From Warburgia ugandensis (Eukaryota > Streptophyta > Magnoliopsida > Canellales > Canellaceae), in the NCBI GenBank assembly GCA_035236585.1, contig CP141139.1, positions 42,417,217 through 42,481,216 on the forward strand: 64,000 bases of DNA, given 5' to 3'. The notes beneath the pieces are model-generated. The model did no database searches, was not told where the DNA came from, and was given only the letters and a program-made list of their open reading frames with translations. Positions 34,561 to 46,854 of this stretch are shown here, in pieces. The translations under genes and the position numbers were made by a program. Each line of letters begins with the position of its first letter. Position 1 is the first letter of the stretch.

Positions 34561-37379
34561 GTAAATTGATAGATCGAGCCAAAGGAGGTACAAACATAAA
34601 CCGAGAATAAACGTCATGCGAGATTGGTGGATAATATTTCTATTTTGGAAAGTTTAATAATTGCCATGTCTTTATAAGAATGATTGAATATAGATGATGA
34701 TTTACGCAGAGTTGCCTTTACTTACTAAAATTATGGAAGCATGTGATAAATTTAGAAGTTATCTTGTGACACCTTTTAAATTATGAAATAAAAATGGAAT
34801 GACTAATTTAAATAGAAAATGTTATTTTTACCTTAGTTGTAACTCCCAAACAAAAGAATGGAAACCATACTCAGTGATTGGAACTTAGTATATGTACATA
34901 GCCAATGTTGATAATACTTAGAAACATGATATGCATACAAATTAGCTATAGATATGAAATGAAGTTCAAACACTTGTTTTGTCCCAATTATAACATTGGA
35001 CAAATGAGTAACTAGACTTCCTACCTTGATTTTGAACTCATAAGTAAAGTGGACATTGTAATTCCTTAAACAAGGTTTGATCTTACGCATGCTACTAAGA
35101 CTTAAAGACTTGTATATCGATACTATAATATTTGGAATGCCCTAAAAAATATGAAATATTAATAAGTATATCAACAATAAAGTAAATATTTTAGAGTAGT
35201 TAACAAAGTTTTTGAACTATAGGAAGACCTAAGCAGTTGAGCTAGAAGATGTCATACTTGTAACTTAAAGACTCTAAAATGATGAAATGATTGGTTCCAA
35301 GATAGAAGAAAAGTAATATATTAACTCATAGTTTGTATTCATGTATAGATGCTAAGGGAATAATCCTAAGGTCTTCAAAACCAAGAGACAAAATAAAAAT
35401 TGTGTAAACAGTAGCCCTTAATTGGGTTCACCATAACATAATTTGGCTATTATTAGTTGAAATAGAATTAGCTATTGATATGTAAGACTGGGAATGACCA
35501 TAATCACATGAAATGATTCACATTTAAACTTGGAAAGAATATTCTAAACTCTATGGACGTGCAATGGATATTTACAAGCCATGACCTTAAGTTGTAACAT
35601 ATGCGTCTTTACTGATCAAAGTTTTATCACAAGTTTAACAATGGTCTATTTATCCAATAAGCACCTTTAAGATATTGTTTAAATATGTATCTTTTATAAT
35701 CATTACATTGGATGCATACTTTTGGGAGCTAAAAAAGTATTATCTAATATATGAATAAAGAATGCACATTTTCAATGCTCGCAAAGATATGTTTTCACAA
35801 CTTGTCAAGAATATGGGTTGAAAATAAATACATTTAAATGGCTTCTTATAAACCTTCATAATAGCAATTTTATTTTCATGAAATGATTTGGAGATGCATA
35901 TGACATATGATTTGGGTTGGCACTCGACAAGTAGATGTAAATCCTGATGGATGTAGATTCTTTGATGCTTAGGCAAGTGCTCCACGAGCAACTATAAGTA
36001 CTTGACCTAAAGGTAGGCATGCTATGTGTCGTTGTAAGTCATGGAGACCCTATGCTAGGATGTACAATTGGCCACTGGCCTTTGAGATGATATTGATACC
36101 AAACCTACAATAGAGATGGCATGTAGTAGGAGTACCTTCTCATGGAAAAGTGCTCTGAGAGGTAGCTAGGTAGCCCTCATGAGGTTTGGTTAGTCATGGT
36201 TCATGCAGGTATCCATTAGCAGACGTAGAAGCCATAGTAGTAGCCAGTGGGTGACTGTAGGGCCCTACGAGCATAGATGGGTGTATTGATGTTATGTGAG
36301 TCATTTCTCAAGAGTTTAGACCTCGTCGAGGGTGGTAGGACTGTATGCCACTATGATTGGAGCAATCAATTTTCCATAGCGATGTGGGCATGGATTTGTG
36401 CATTTCAAATTGAGGGCTATGCACATTCATTTGGCCTCGTTTGTATTGAGTATGTTGGTTTGATAGGCTTAACAGATTCTTTTGAACATTACAGATGATT
36501 TAAGATCACCAGCCTTGCTTCATGGATTTTCACGTCATGAGTATGAAAAAGATTTTTATAGTTATGATTTTAGTTCAATTTGATGAATAAAGAACTATTT
36601 GCACTTATGAATTGATTAATTATGCTTTGAAAAACACAAATAGCTTTTGGTATTGCTAGATTGAAGATTTTTCAAACGATGGTTTGCTGATGACCAAAAT
36701 TTGAACATTTAGTATACTCTTTGACCTTATAGACATTGTACTTTGATGCTTATGCTTGGTTAGTGGCTTTGTTATTAGTATTATATTCCATGTCAATTTT
36801 TCCTTAACCGATGGTTTTACCATGGTTAGCTTACTAAGATATTAGATTACTTGAGCATTATGAGTGATTTTTGTATGATCATATATTGATTTATTCTTAT
36901 ATGTGAAATTGTGCTGGGTTCAGAAAGTTAGATACCTCACTCTTCAAAAGTTAATTTAACTATTGAATGACAAACAACTTAAACATTTATAGGGATAACT
37001 TGAATAATCATGTATGGTGAACAATATTGAAGAACTGTATGTCATGAATAAATGCAAAATGCTTATGTGTCTATTAATGGAAAATGATCTTAGTACAAAT
37101 TAAATGTGCTGAAAAAGATAAATGCTTAGAATGCTTAAATCCTCAAGGAAAGATAAGGCAATAATGATATTTATTAAAATCATGATAGACTATGATTCAT
37201 CAGCTATAATGAATTGTACATGTAAAGAAATTCCATAATTGTATGCTAAGAACTTATAAATTTGGCATGAATACTTTAAAAAATAGCATGAGGTTTGTTT
37301 AAGCATAATATATTCTCAAAATGAATTGATTTATGTAAATCATGAACTGCATGGCACAATAGCTACTTATTCCTCCAAC

Positions 37380-37939
37380 ACAAGCGTAAGCTTGCTGAGA
37401 CATAGTAATTGTTTCCAATGTCTTAGTTTTGAAGAATTACATGAACAAGTCAAATGTGAGAGCAATTTTGGTGTTTTGAAATTTCAGAAGATGGAGATTT
37501 TTTAGTATCTAGATGGTAAGCCTTGCAACCTTAGGTTAGCTTTCTAATTCAATGGAGAATGAGAATGTATACTTACTTTCATATTGTGGATTCAATTGTA
37601 TTTAAGGGAATATGCTATGATATGGTTGTGATTGGAGGTTTTGGGAAATGATAAGTCTTGTATATTTGTTTTCAAAGTGATGAAAAATTATTTATATTGT
37701 CTATTAGGTGTTTCACATACATGCATCAAATGTACATAGGTCTGAAAATAGAGGAACCTTTGCCAAATTTTTAGTAGAAATGAGACACTCATTTCACCAT
37801 AAATCCTTGTGTTTTGTGTAAAAATGACACTCGCGATTTTTATTTGCAATTTTGTTTTTGAAATGAATTTCAAACAAGGGATATCCAAAATTTCAAAAAA
37901 AATTTTAAAAAATGTATTTTGAAAACTGGAGGTGTCACA
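37380..37939 (+). repeat. LTR-type 3' segment, copy A
   Basis: Shares ordered motifs with 39925-40557: an ACACAAGC word, TGAGACATAGTAATTG with TTCCAATGTCTTAG, a following GAAGAA segment, AATAGAGGAA with CAAATTTTTAGTAGAAATG, and the final TGTCACA. Order and spacing agree, apart from a 100-base length difference. Confidence 0.65.
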
Positions 37940-38253
37940 TATGCACTAGTGAGAATTTGAGGTCAAAACATCATTCCAATGGAGTAAGAGCACACCTATT
38001 CAGAAATCCTGACTTATGTGGCTGTACACACATTGCACTTCATGATACAATTATAATAAGATGGCTTTGGTATGCGGATAACTTGTAGAATTTTTCATTC
38101 ATTTTTATTAAGTTGTTAAAGTTAGTAAAGTGCTAATAAATGAGAATTTCTTGAGATAAAATAAAGGACTTAGCTTTATGGAATTTTGTGGGTGTATTAA
38201 TTGCAAACCCTCATGAGTGTCCACTAGGGGTAACCTAGTAGTTTAAGGGCTTG

Positions 38254-38335
38254 TTGCATATGCTAAATGCAATTGTGAGTACCTACAAAAATTATTGCAT
38301 ATGCTAAATGCAATTGTGAGTACCTACGAAAATGA
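38254..38335. repeat. 41-bp tandem duplication
   Basis: Two nearly identical adjacent copies, 38254-38294 and 38295-38335, of a unit that includes TTGCATATGCTAAATGCAAT and TGTGAGTACCTAC. The copies differ in about two positions, so the duplication is recent compared with the flanks. Confidence 0.92.
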
Positions 38336-38389
38336 CAACCATTTAGTTTTCATGATTTTTATATGTTTTTCTTAGAACTAGAAAATGCT

Positions 38390-39320
38390 TGTTAGGGGTG
38401 TGATAAATGTTCAATTTTGTATAAATATTACCCAATTAGTAGTCCATGTGTTATAAATTATAGGCATTATTCTAGGGTTTTATCAGAATTTTATAACACA
38501 TGCATTTCTGACCTAATAATTTAAATTTTTGATATTTTGCAATTTGAAGAGCTAATCTAGAGTAAGAATGTGAATTGTCATAATTTTATAGGATTTAATT
38601 CTGGTTTTTACTCTTTTATAGGTGTTGAAAAGATGATCCAATGGCCAAGATGAAGTAAGATTAGAACTAAAGATGAAGATCAAAAGTGCCCCAACAACAT
38701 ACATTTTAATATTCCAAAGCTAAATCAAGGGTTAAAATGATCTTAAGGTAAGCAAATAAAGTTCAAGGAAGCAATTGGATGCATCAAAGGTAACTAAAAT
38801 TGCCCGTGCAAAAAGCCATGCAATCATGCCACCTTTGCATAAGAATTGGAGCCATAAATGAAGTTTCCTAATCTATTAAGAAAACTTAAGTAAGTTATGT
38901 CATTGAAGCCTTGAAGCTAAGGAACTTAGCCACCAAGCATTAAGTTGTCAAATTGAGCCGCCAAGCTACATGGAGTCACACAATTGGAGGACATTTGGAA
39001 GCAATTATCTTACGCTAAATAGTAAATTTTAAGGAATAATTAGAAAGGAATTTGCGTGATAATCAACATGGTAAGATATGCATGCATATGTGGACTAATC
39101 AAAAGAGAAACCAAGTTAAATTTCCTTATCTTTCCCTCTTTTCTCTCTCTTTCCCACCCACCATATCACATATTTAGAAGGTAAGGAATTCCATGTCTCC
39201 CCCTTCTAATTCCATCCATTCCATCAACTCCACCATCTCATTCCATTCCCCACTCAGCTACCTCACCTTCTTAATTCTTTCCTCCATCTTTCCTATTGCT
39301 TTTCACCTTATTTCCTTGCA
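38390..39320 (+). repeat. LTR-like 5' segment upstream of Athila-like element 2
   Basis: Starts near TGTGATAAATGTTCAATTTTG and contains GGTGTTGAAAAGATGATCCA and repeated GCCATGCAA/GCCACC phrases followed by a CT-rich stretch (39120-39300). This layout resembles 24370-24830 in front of Athila-like element 1. Borders are uncertain because 39330-40557 looks like a separate insertion. Confidence 0.35.
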
Positions 39321-39924
39321 AAAATGTGAGACACCTTAATAGGAGTTCCAATGTGTCATATGTAAAAAGCCTCCTGCGATCCACTCCAAGCCAATCAAGC
39401 ATATACACAAAAAAGCCTCCTGATTTATTATTAATTGAAAACTTGTACATGAAAATGTATTTAAAATTACATGGAGTTTGTGATTTATGAAATGTTGAGG
39501 AGTGAGGAATCCTCATACTCAACCCTTGTGAGGGTTGCTTTTTACATGGTTATATTATATCATGAGATTGATTTGCATGATTTCGCTAGTGCATGGATTT
39601 CTATGGTTATATATATATATATATATACTTATTGAGATACTTTGACTGTATTTAAGCATTTCATGATTAAATTCTTTTCACCTATTGATTATTGACAATG
39701 ATTCATTTTCCAGCTTGGATGAGTATATGTATGAGATAATGCATGGCATGATTTGTGGTGACTATTCACATATTTTAAATATCTTGCAAAGATCATTATT
39801 ATCTTTGAATCACAGTTTTATTATGCTGCTCTTTATGGATCACATTTTACAGAATTGCATAACGTGTGATTGAGAACTTTTGGATTAAAATTGTATAAAC
39901 ATTATATTTCAATGATGAAACTAC

Positions 39925-40557
39925 CTACACAAGCACAAGAGTGTTGAGACATTGTAAATTGTTTACAATGTCTTAGGTTTGAAGAAATAAGACAAAGGAG
40001 CATAAGATTGTGCTAGAGATCTTAAGAGAAGGGAATAAAAGGTATATCAAATAAGTTTGCAATGTAGTTGATAATCTTGTGAACTGATGTAATATCTTAA
40101 CTTAGTATGACTTTGCTTTATGGACATGTGGACATGTAAATTGAAGTTATGGTGGCGTGGCTATGACTGGATTGATCCTGCTCATGAACTGTTCATTTTG
40201 TTCATTTAAAAACTTGATTTTCTAAAACTATACACATTTAAATTATGTATTCATGTGGATGGATGGAGATAGAGTCTCCTTTATTATTATTTAACTTTAG
40301 CTGTGTTTATCAGGGACATTGCATTTGCATGTGTAAGTCCAAAAAATAGAGGAAATTCTGTCAAATTTTCTATAGAAATGTAGTACCCATTCTTTAAAAA
40401 TCCTAATTTTTAGAAGAGAAAAATGAGACTCAAGATTTTTAAAAGCCTTCTCATGAAAAATGTTTTCCGCTGTTGTTTTCTAAATATTTTTCCAAACTTG
40501 GCCCAACAATTGTAAAAGATTTTGTGAAAAAGTGTTAGAAAAACCCAGGATGTCACA
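39925..40557 (+). repeat. LTR-type 3' segment, copy B
   Basis: Homologous in order to 37380-37939: GAGACATTGTAAATTG with TTTACAATGTCTTAG, AATAGAGGAAATTCTG, TTTTCTATAGAAATG, and a last word GGATGTCACA at 40548-40557. A TA microsatellite lies upstream at 39609-39628. Confidence 0.65.
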
Positions 40558-41559
40558 AGACCTCTCCATTTTTTTATGGTTTTTCCTTGTTTTTCCCACT
40601 TTTTTCTCACTTTCAACCTCACCAGTAAATATCACTATGAATTTCACTTTCCATTGAAGAGTCCTATCTTTCTAAGACTTCCCCACCTTCCTAAACTCCC
40701 CTCACCATCCAACCAATCCTCGCTTCCTAGAAAATCATTTTGCAAATCAATTTTCCCCTCCTAGTCTCTCTTTCCTATTTTTTCTGTCACTTTCTTTCCT
40801 CCAATCTTCGTGTGTCTTTCCTACATCTTCCCAATCAACCCTCTTTTCATATGTTAAGGAGCCTCAACAATTTTTTAAGTTGGAAGATGCCTCCTCCTAA
40901 AAAGATGGTGCCTCCCCACCTTGATGCCTTCCAAAAGCAGCCACTTAATCCTCTTTGAAAATCCTAGTTAACCCATCATCCATCCAATTCACCTATTTCC
41001 ATCCCCAACATACCTTTATCTTAGGTCACACTAAAAATATACAAGAAAAAGTATAAAATAACATCAAAAACCAAGGTTTGGGAGATCTCTCTTTAAGAAG
41101 AAAAAGATGCATCCTTCACTTGGAGGAGGGCGTCCTTTTCCTTCTACCATTCTATTACCTTTTTGCCTTGAACTTTCTTCTCCTTTGGATGGCTAATTTC
41201 CTTCCCAAGGTGGGGCTGCATCTTCTTTAAGTGTTCCATGCCTAGGTTATCATCTTGTAGTTCTTCCTTAAAAGGTTGGTTAGCTCCTTTTAATCTTCAT
41301 CTCTTTTGAATTGTTTTTAACTTGCATAATTGTTAATTGAATGCTTCTTTCATTGATTTAGCTCTTTATGGTTGTGATTTAAGATTCAGAGTTGGTTTTT
41401 ACTTTGAAGTGACAGCCAAGGGAAAGTCACTTTAAATCTAATCTCCTCCTGGCTTAGATCTTTTGTTGGCGCTTCCATTCTCATGCTTCTTTTCCAATAG
41501 TTATCTGCAATAGTTCACATGTAACTTTCTAGAGATTTGACAATGAACTAGTCCCCACC

Positions 41560-42130
41560 CACACAACCACTGGGTGGAGAGTATGTATAAACTATCGAAA
41601 ATTGAACTCAGTCACGGGGATGGCCACTTTCCTCTCCCATTTATTGACCAAAAGTTGGAAAGGTTAGCTGGACATGAGTATTAATGTTTCTTGATGGATA
41701 CTTTGATTATTACCAGATTCCTATACCACATGAGGACCAATAGAAGACCACTTTCACTTTTCCATTTTGAACCTTTGCCTATAGACACATGCCTTTTGGG
41801 TTGTGCAATGCACCTGCAACTTTTCAAAGGTGTGTCATGATTATTTTCTTAGACATGATAGAGTGTATCCTTGAGGTATTTATGGATGAATTTTTGATAT
41901 TTGAATCAACATTCAATAAGTGCTCGGCCTACCCAGTTTTAATGCTATGCAAGGGCTAAGAGAAGAATCTAGTAATGAACTAAAAAAAAAGCCATTTCAT
42001 GGTCAAAAGTGGAATAGTAGTAGGGCACATTATATGATAAAATGGCATTGAGGTTGATAAAGCTAAAGTGAATCTCATTTCAAATATTCCCTCTGCTAGG
42101 ACAGTAAAGGAGATTTCCTCATTCCTATGG
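41560..42130 (+). pseudogene. Athila-like RT, element 2
   Basis: Translations in shifting frames match the RT of element 1: the VCINYRKLNSVT block, ATFQRC following MPFG, and a polymerase box region near 41878 reading FMDEF where FMDDF is expected. That would remove a catalytic Asp. Stops occur on average every 15-20 codons. Confidence 0.68.
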
Positions 42131-42131
42131 C

Positions 42132-42804
42132 ATGGTAGGCTTTATTGTAGATTCATTAAGGATTTTAGTAAAATCTCTAGACCACTTTGTAATTTACTTG
42201 CACAAGAGGCAACTTTTTGACTTTTACTATAATTGTAGGAAAGCATTTGAACCCTTTAAGGTGGAACTAAACTGTGCACCTACCATTCAACGACCAATTG
42301 GAGTGCATGTGATTGGGGTTGTTTTGGGACAGTGTAATGCAAAATTATCCCATGTGATATACTATGCTAATAAGAACTTGAGTGATGCCAACTCAATTCC
42401 CCACAGAAAAAGAGTTGTTGGCTATTATCATTGTAATGGATAAATTTAGATCTTATGTATTAGGATTTAAAGTTATAATCTATTTGAACCATGCCACCTT
42501 GAAGTATCTTTGGTCCAAGAAAGATGTTAAACCTCAATTAATACATTGGATATTATCATTGCAAAAGTTTGATATAGTAATTTGGGATAAGATAAGCTCC
42601 AAAAATGTTGTGGTAGACCATTTATCAAGACTAATTGTTGTGTCTACTAGTGAATCAATGCTCATTACTAAGTCTTTTCTAGATGGGAACTATTGTAAGG
42701 CTCTCCATTGCCTTGGTTTGCAGATATCGTTAACTATCATGTTGCTAGTCAAATTCCACCACACTAGTCTAAATGAGATAAGTCCACATTTTTTACCGAG
42801 GTAA
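42132..42804 (+). pseudogene. Athila-like RNase H, element 2
   Basis: Two overlapping frames (42132-42443 and 42382-42804) give GVHVIGVVLGQCNAKLSHVI, YYANKNLSDAN, FPTEKELLAIIIVMDKFRSY and VVDHLSRLIV. These match the RNase H and connection to integrase of Athila elements (YASRTLNDAQxNYTTTEKELLAV type). A frameshift separates the two. Confidence 0.7.
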
Positions 42805-43059
42805 AGTGCTTCCTTTGGGATGATCCATACTTGTTCAAGTATTGCCTGATCAAATCATTAGGAGAAGTTTTTCTAATGGTGACCACTGAAATATCATCTC
42901 CTTTTGTCAAGATCATGCATGTGGAGGCCACTTTAGTGCAAAGATCTTGCAGTGCAACTTATATTGGCCTACTATCTTTAAGGATTCTGATGCTTATTGC
43001 ATCAAATGTGATTATTGTTAGAAGTTAGGAAGCATGGGATGTAGGAATATGATGCCCTT

Positions 43060-43900
43060 AAACCTTATGTTAATTGTTGAGCTTTTTGATGTATAGGGCA
43101 TTGATTTTGTGGGTCCATTTCCTAACTCTTTTGGAAATTTATAACTCTTATGGGAATAGACTATGTCTAAATGGATAGAGGCTATAGCGTGTAAAATAAA
43201 TGACCACATAGTGGCGGTCTAATTCTTACAAGATAACATTTTGGTATTCCACGTGGTATTATTAGAGATGGTGGAAACATTTTTGTAACTGGACTTTTAG
43301 TGGTTTAATGAAAAGATACATTTTACCCATAGAGTTGTAGCACCCTAACATCCCCAAACTAGTGGATAAGTAGAGGTACCCAATAGGGAGATAAAGCATA
43401 TACTAGAAAAGATAGTAAATCTTAGTCAGAAAGATTGATCTTTATGATTCAATGATGCATTGTGGGCTTACCAACCACTTTTAAAACTCCCTTTGGCATG
43501 TTCCCCTACCACCTAGTTTATGGAAATTAAGGCTTGTCATCTACTGGTTAAGTTAGAGCACAAACCATACAAGGTTATCAAGCAACATAGCTTTGATTTC
43601 AATAAAGCAGATGCTCATAGGAAACTCAACTCCAAGAGTTGGTGGAGATTTAGAGAGATGCATATGGTACATCTAAAAGATATAAGGAACGTATGAAATT
43701 GGTTCATGATAGAAATATTTTGAGAAAATCTTTCATACTTGGTCAAAAGGTCCTTTTATATAAATCTTAGTTGCATCTCTTTCTAGGAAAATTCTGATCT
43801 CCTTTCATAATCCACACTATTTATCCTCATGGGGAAGTTGAGATTGAGAAAGATGGCATCATGTCCAAGGTCAATTGTTAGAGGCTAAAACCTTTCCTAG
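43060..43900 (+). pseudogene. Athila-like integrase, element 2
   Basis: Fragments include GIDFVGPFPNSFGN (43100), GIPRGIIRDGGNIFV (43245), TFKTPFGMFPYHLVYG (43475) and HTIYPHGEVEIEKDGIMSKV (43825). Every catalytic segment is interrupted by stops or frame changes. Confidence 0.7.
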
Positions 43901-44960
43901 TTTTGCTTTTGCTTTTGCATATATCATTGTACTTTATTTTGCATCTGAATGTTCTTATAAGGAGATCTATGCACCATCCTTGGCATGCATGTACACTTTC
44001 CTACCTTCCCTCTTAGCTTTAATTGTCCATGGTTTCTAGTCCTAAAGGACAGTATTTAATTTATATTTGGGGGTGGGTTATTTTAAATTTGATGTGTTCG
44101 TTATATATTTCAATCAATTTTTGAGTCTTTTTTATTAGTTTTTTAGTCAAAACTTAAAAAAAAAGAAAAAAAAAAAAAACTTGAATTTTTTTTAGATTTT
44201 TGTTGTACGTTCCTTTATGAGGATGAGAATTTAGATTTCAAAATTTTAGTGTTATCTCTAGAATATAGCTAATTAATAGATTTGCATACAATTAGTTCAT
44301 TTTATTAGCCTTTTCCTAGAGTTTCCATGAAAACTGAAGTTAGAATACTTATTGCACTATAGCAATATATATACATAGTTTAGGTTGAAGAGTAAGCATA
44401 AGTTAGAAATCCTAAAGAAAATTACTAGAGAATTATAACCTATGTGAGATTAGAGCCATTCTTTTCTTGTGAGGTTTATATATAAATTCCAAAATTTTCT
44501 TTAGCGATCATTAATTTGTTAGTCTCATTATTCTTTGTTTTAATCAACTATTAAGAATTCATGTTAAAGATTATACCATATATCTCTTGAGTTTATGGAC
44601 AATTTGAATCATATGAAACCCAGGGGATCATAGAGACGATTTTTGTTTAAGTCAAAGCCTTTAGCCTATCTTATGTGATTTTTTGCTAGTTAGCCCTTAA
44701 GATTTAGCATTTTCTTATTATCCAATTAACCATTATCCATTTTTAACTCTATATTATATATAGTACACTATTTATTTTGGAAATATGTCGAAATGGTTGG
44801 AAATATCTTGATGAAATAGTACAAACAAGAAGAAATTTTTTCATCAAAAGTAAAAAAAGAGGGTGGCTATATTCAAAGTCAAGAGGAAAAGAAAAGAAAA
44901 GAAAAAGAAATATAAAGAAAAGGAGATTGTTCACTCTCATGTGTGAAAGAATTCACACTT
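43901..44960 (+). other. Post-integrase spacer of Athila-like element 2
   Basis: Non-coding. Contains the polypurine-like TTTGGGGGTGGG at 44070 and sequences parallel to 31220-32000 behind element 1, such as TTATGAGGATGAGAATTTAG near 44215 and a block of A/G-rich words near 44880-44930. Confidence 0.5.
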
Positions 44961-45548
44961 AATTGATAAATTACATTTTGTATATCTATATATATAATCA
45001 TATATATATATACAATCTTACTTACAACAATCATATATCCAACTTAATATGTGTATACACATATTCCAGATTAGCAAAAAATAGCAGGCAATGGTATATT
45101 CGAATCCTTGATTGGATGGCGTAAGTAATAAAATATATTAGATATGCCAACAATGATTATCACTCTTACACAAAAGATTGTGATAATTCAAGAGTGCAAT
45201 AAAATAGTGGTGTTAGCTTAGTTGCTAATGCTACATTCTTTTCTAGTTCAAAGGATAATAGGCCAAATAGATTTAGTAGTAGTACTTGGGATTTTTAAGA
45301 TGAAGGCAACTTAAGAGATATTGAAATAGATTACCCTTGTATTACCAAAACAATCCCATCAATTGAAGTAGTATTTGGTGAGAATGAGGATTATGTGTGT
45401 GATAATGGTGAGGAGCGTGATTAAGTTGAAAACAATATATGATGTGATATATGGATTGTATTAGTGAGTTTCAATATAATTCCAAATTTATAATTAGCTC
45501 TTTTATTATTAGCTATATGGATTGAAGTGAGATGAATACTATATATGT

Positions 45549-45575
45549 GACTATATATATATATATATATATATA
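45549..45575. repeat. (AT)n microsatellite
   Basis: A run of about thirteen AT dinucleotides; a second similar run lies at 45733-45757. Confidence 0.93.
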
Positions 45576-45778
45576 ATTGAAGACTTATTTGTAAAGTAAA
45601 TTATTTTGAATATTCTTGTTCATGTGTTTATATATGTGTGTGTACAAAGAATACATGAATCAAAGCTAACTATCATACAAAATCAGTTTCAAATGTGTAT
45701 TTGTTTAAGATATTGTAAAGTGCTAATATAATTTATATATATATATATATATATATTTGAATTGAAAAATATATTAGT

Positions 45779-45980
45779 TTATAAAGTCATTTAGTGTAGC
45801 AACTTTAAATGGCACATACTTTTAAAGTCATTTGCACTGAACAACTTTAAATGTCACATACTTTTAAAATCATTTGCACTAAAGGACTTTAAAAGTGTCA
45901 ACTTTTAAAGTCGTTTACAATAAATGACTTTAAATGTCACATTTTTTAAAGTCATTTACACTAAACAACTTTAAAATTTC
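45779..45980. repeat. Palindromic minisatellite with AAAGTCATTT / AAATGACTTT words
   Basis: About five units of 40-50 bases alternate TTTTAAAGTCATTTGCACT with AACAACTTTAAATGTCACA and their inverted forms (TAAATGACTTTAAA). Right after the array the minus strand reads CTACAACTCATAGTAG, near a CACTA-like end. Such direct and inverted clusters are typical of subterminal regions of CACTA transposons. I could not find a matching left end. Confidence 0.6.
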
Positions 45981-46399
45981 TACTATGAGTTGTAGCTATC
46001 CTCAACCAAATCCCACATTGAATTGGAACTACATTGACAGTTTCACTATCAATATCCATTTTAGAGTGTTGATAATTATTGTATATGCATGTTTGAATTT
46101 TTTTTGCATGATTATGAAAATGCATAAATTTTGAAAACAGTATTAATGATGCCTAATCGATGATCAAATACTACTCGTAAATTCCTAGGCCAAAAATTGA
46201 TATAGAATAAATGAATAATTGCTAATCTAGTATGTAACAAGTCAAATGATCTTCATGGTCCCCATATCATAATTAAAATAGTAACCTTGGATGGTAAGAA
46301 AAGTATGGATTTGACCACCAGGAACAATCAACCAAATTTTTAGTAATCATAATAGAACATCTTTAATTCTTAAATAGCAATTTACAAAAATTTTAAATT

Positions 46400-46800
46400 A
46401 TGTAAATTCAGAGTGAAAAAAGAATAATTTTGAAATTCTCAATTTTTGGAGTTCTAGAAAGTGTAAATTTTATAAACATCAAATCAAATGTCAAAACTTC
46501 AACATTGGGATTGTACTTAGAAAAATGATTCTAATGACACTAAGTTTTCTAAAATCAAAGTTTAAACAAATAAGTGTTGATTTTTCTTGAAAAGAACAAT
46601 TTTGTAATTTCACATAGTGGGCCTCACCTGCAAAAATTCATGATTTAAGTAGCATTCATCTCTTTTTACTGCAATTAATTATATGTAATGTACAAAATTA
46701 TAATTTTCAAACTTGAAATTTAAAGAAAATTATTAAATAACAAAAGGTGGGGGCCATTTTGATAATTGTACCCCCTCCCACTTAAGTAAATGTATGAAAA
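46400..46800 (+). repeat. LTR-like segment related to 32450-32700
   Basis: Shares ATTCTAATGACACTAAGTTTT with CCAATGACACTAATTTT at 32590, and a following GGGGGCC/GGGGGGTCC segment with A/T-rich surroundings. It is followed by the purine-rich block at 46855. Confidence 0.4.
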
Positions 46801-46854
46801 GAACTGACCTAGGTATGTTCTCAAACCTAATAGGAGGAAACTTCACAATAGGAC

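Larger units (their letters stand above)
32414..37939 (+). repeat. Candidate very long LTR (solo) or LTR fragments, TGTGACA...TGTCACA
   Basis: The block starts with TGTGACAAACTC and ends GGAGGTGTCACA, a plausible TG...CA pair with a short inverted terminus. It interrupts the spacer behind Athila-like element 1. Inside it has no pol genes: a pyrimidine-rich part (32860-33500), many GATCTGACCATTGATC-like words (33650-34560) and a motif block (37380-37939) that recurs at 39925-40557. No target duplication is visible (flanks TGTAT and TATGC), so a single 5.5-kb LTR is only one reading. Several overlapping fragments are equally possible. Confidence 0.35.
41530..43900 (+). mobile_element. Athila-like Ty3/gypsy element 2, RT to integrase, heavily decayed
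   Basis: Only the RT, RNase H and integrase part remains; no gag or protease is recognisable upstream, so the element is 5' deleted or rearranged. Recognisable words in order are WRVCINYRKLNSVT (41573, with stops), MPFGLCNAPATFQRC (41790), KSLDHFVIYL and HVIYYANKNLSDANSI (42360), LKYLWSKKDVKPQLIHWILS (42500) and an integrase end SKVNC...RLKPFL (43860). Sequence and spacing follow element 1 (28620-31046) closely enough to be the same lineage. Confidence 0.78.
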
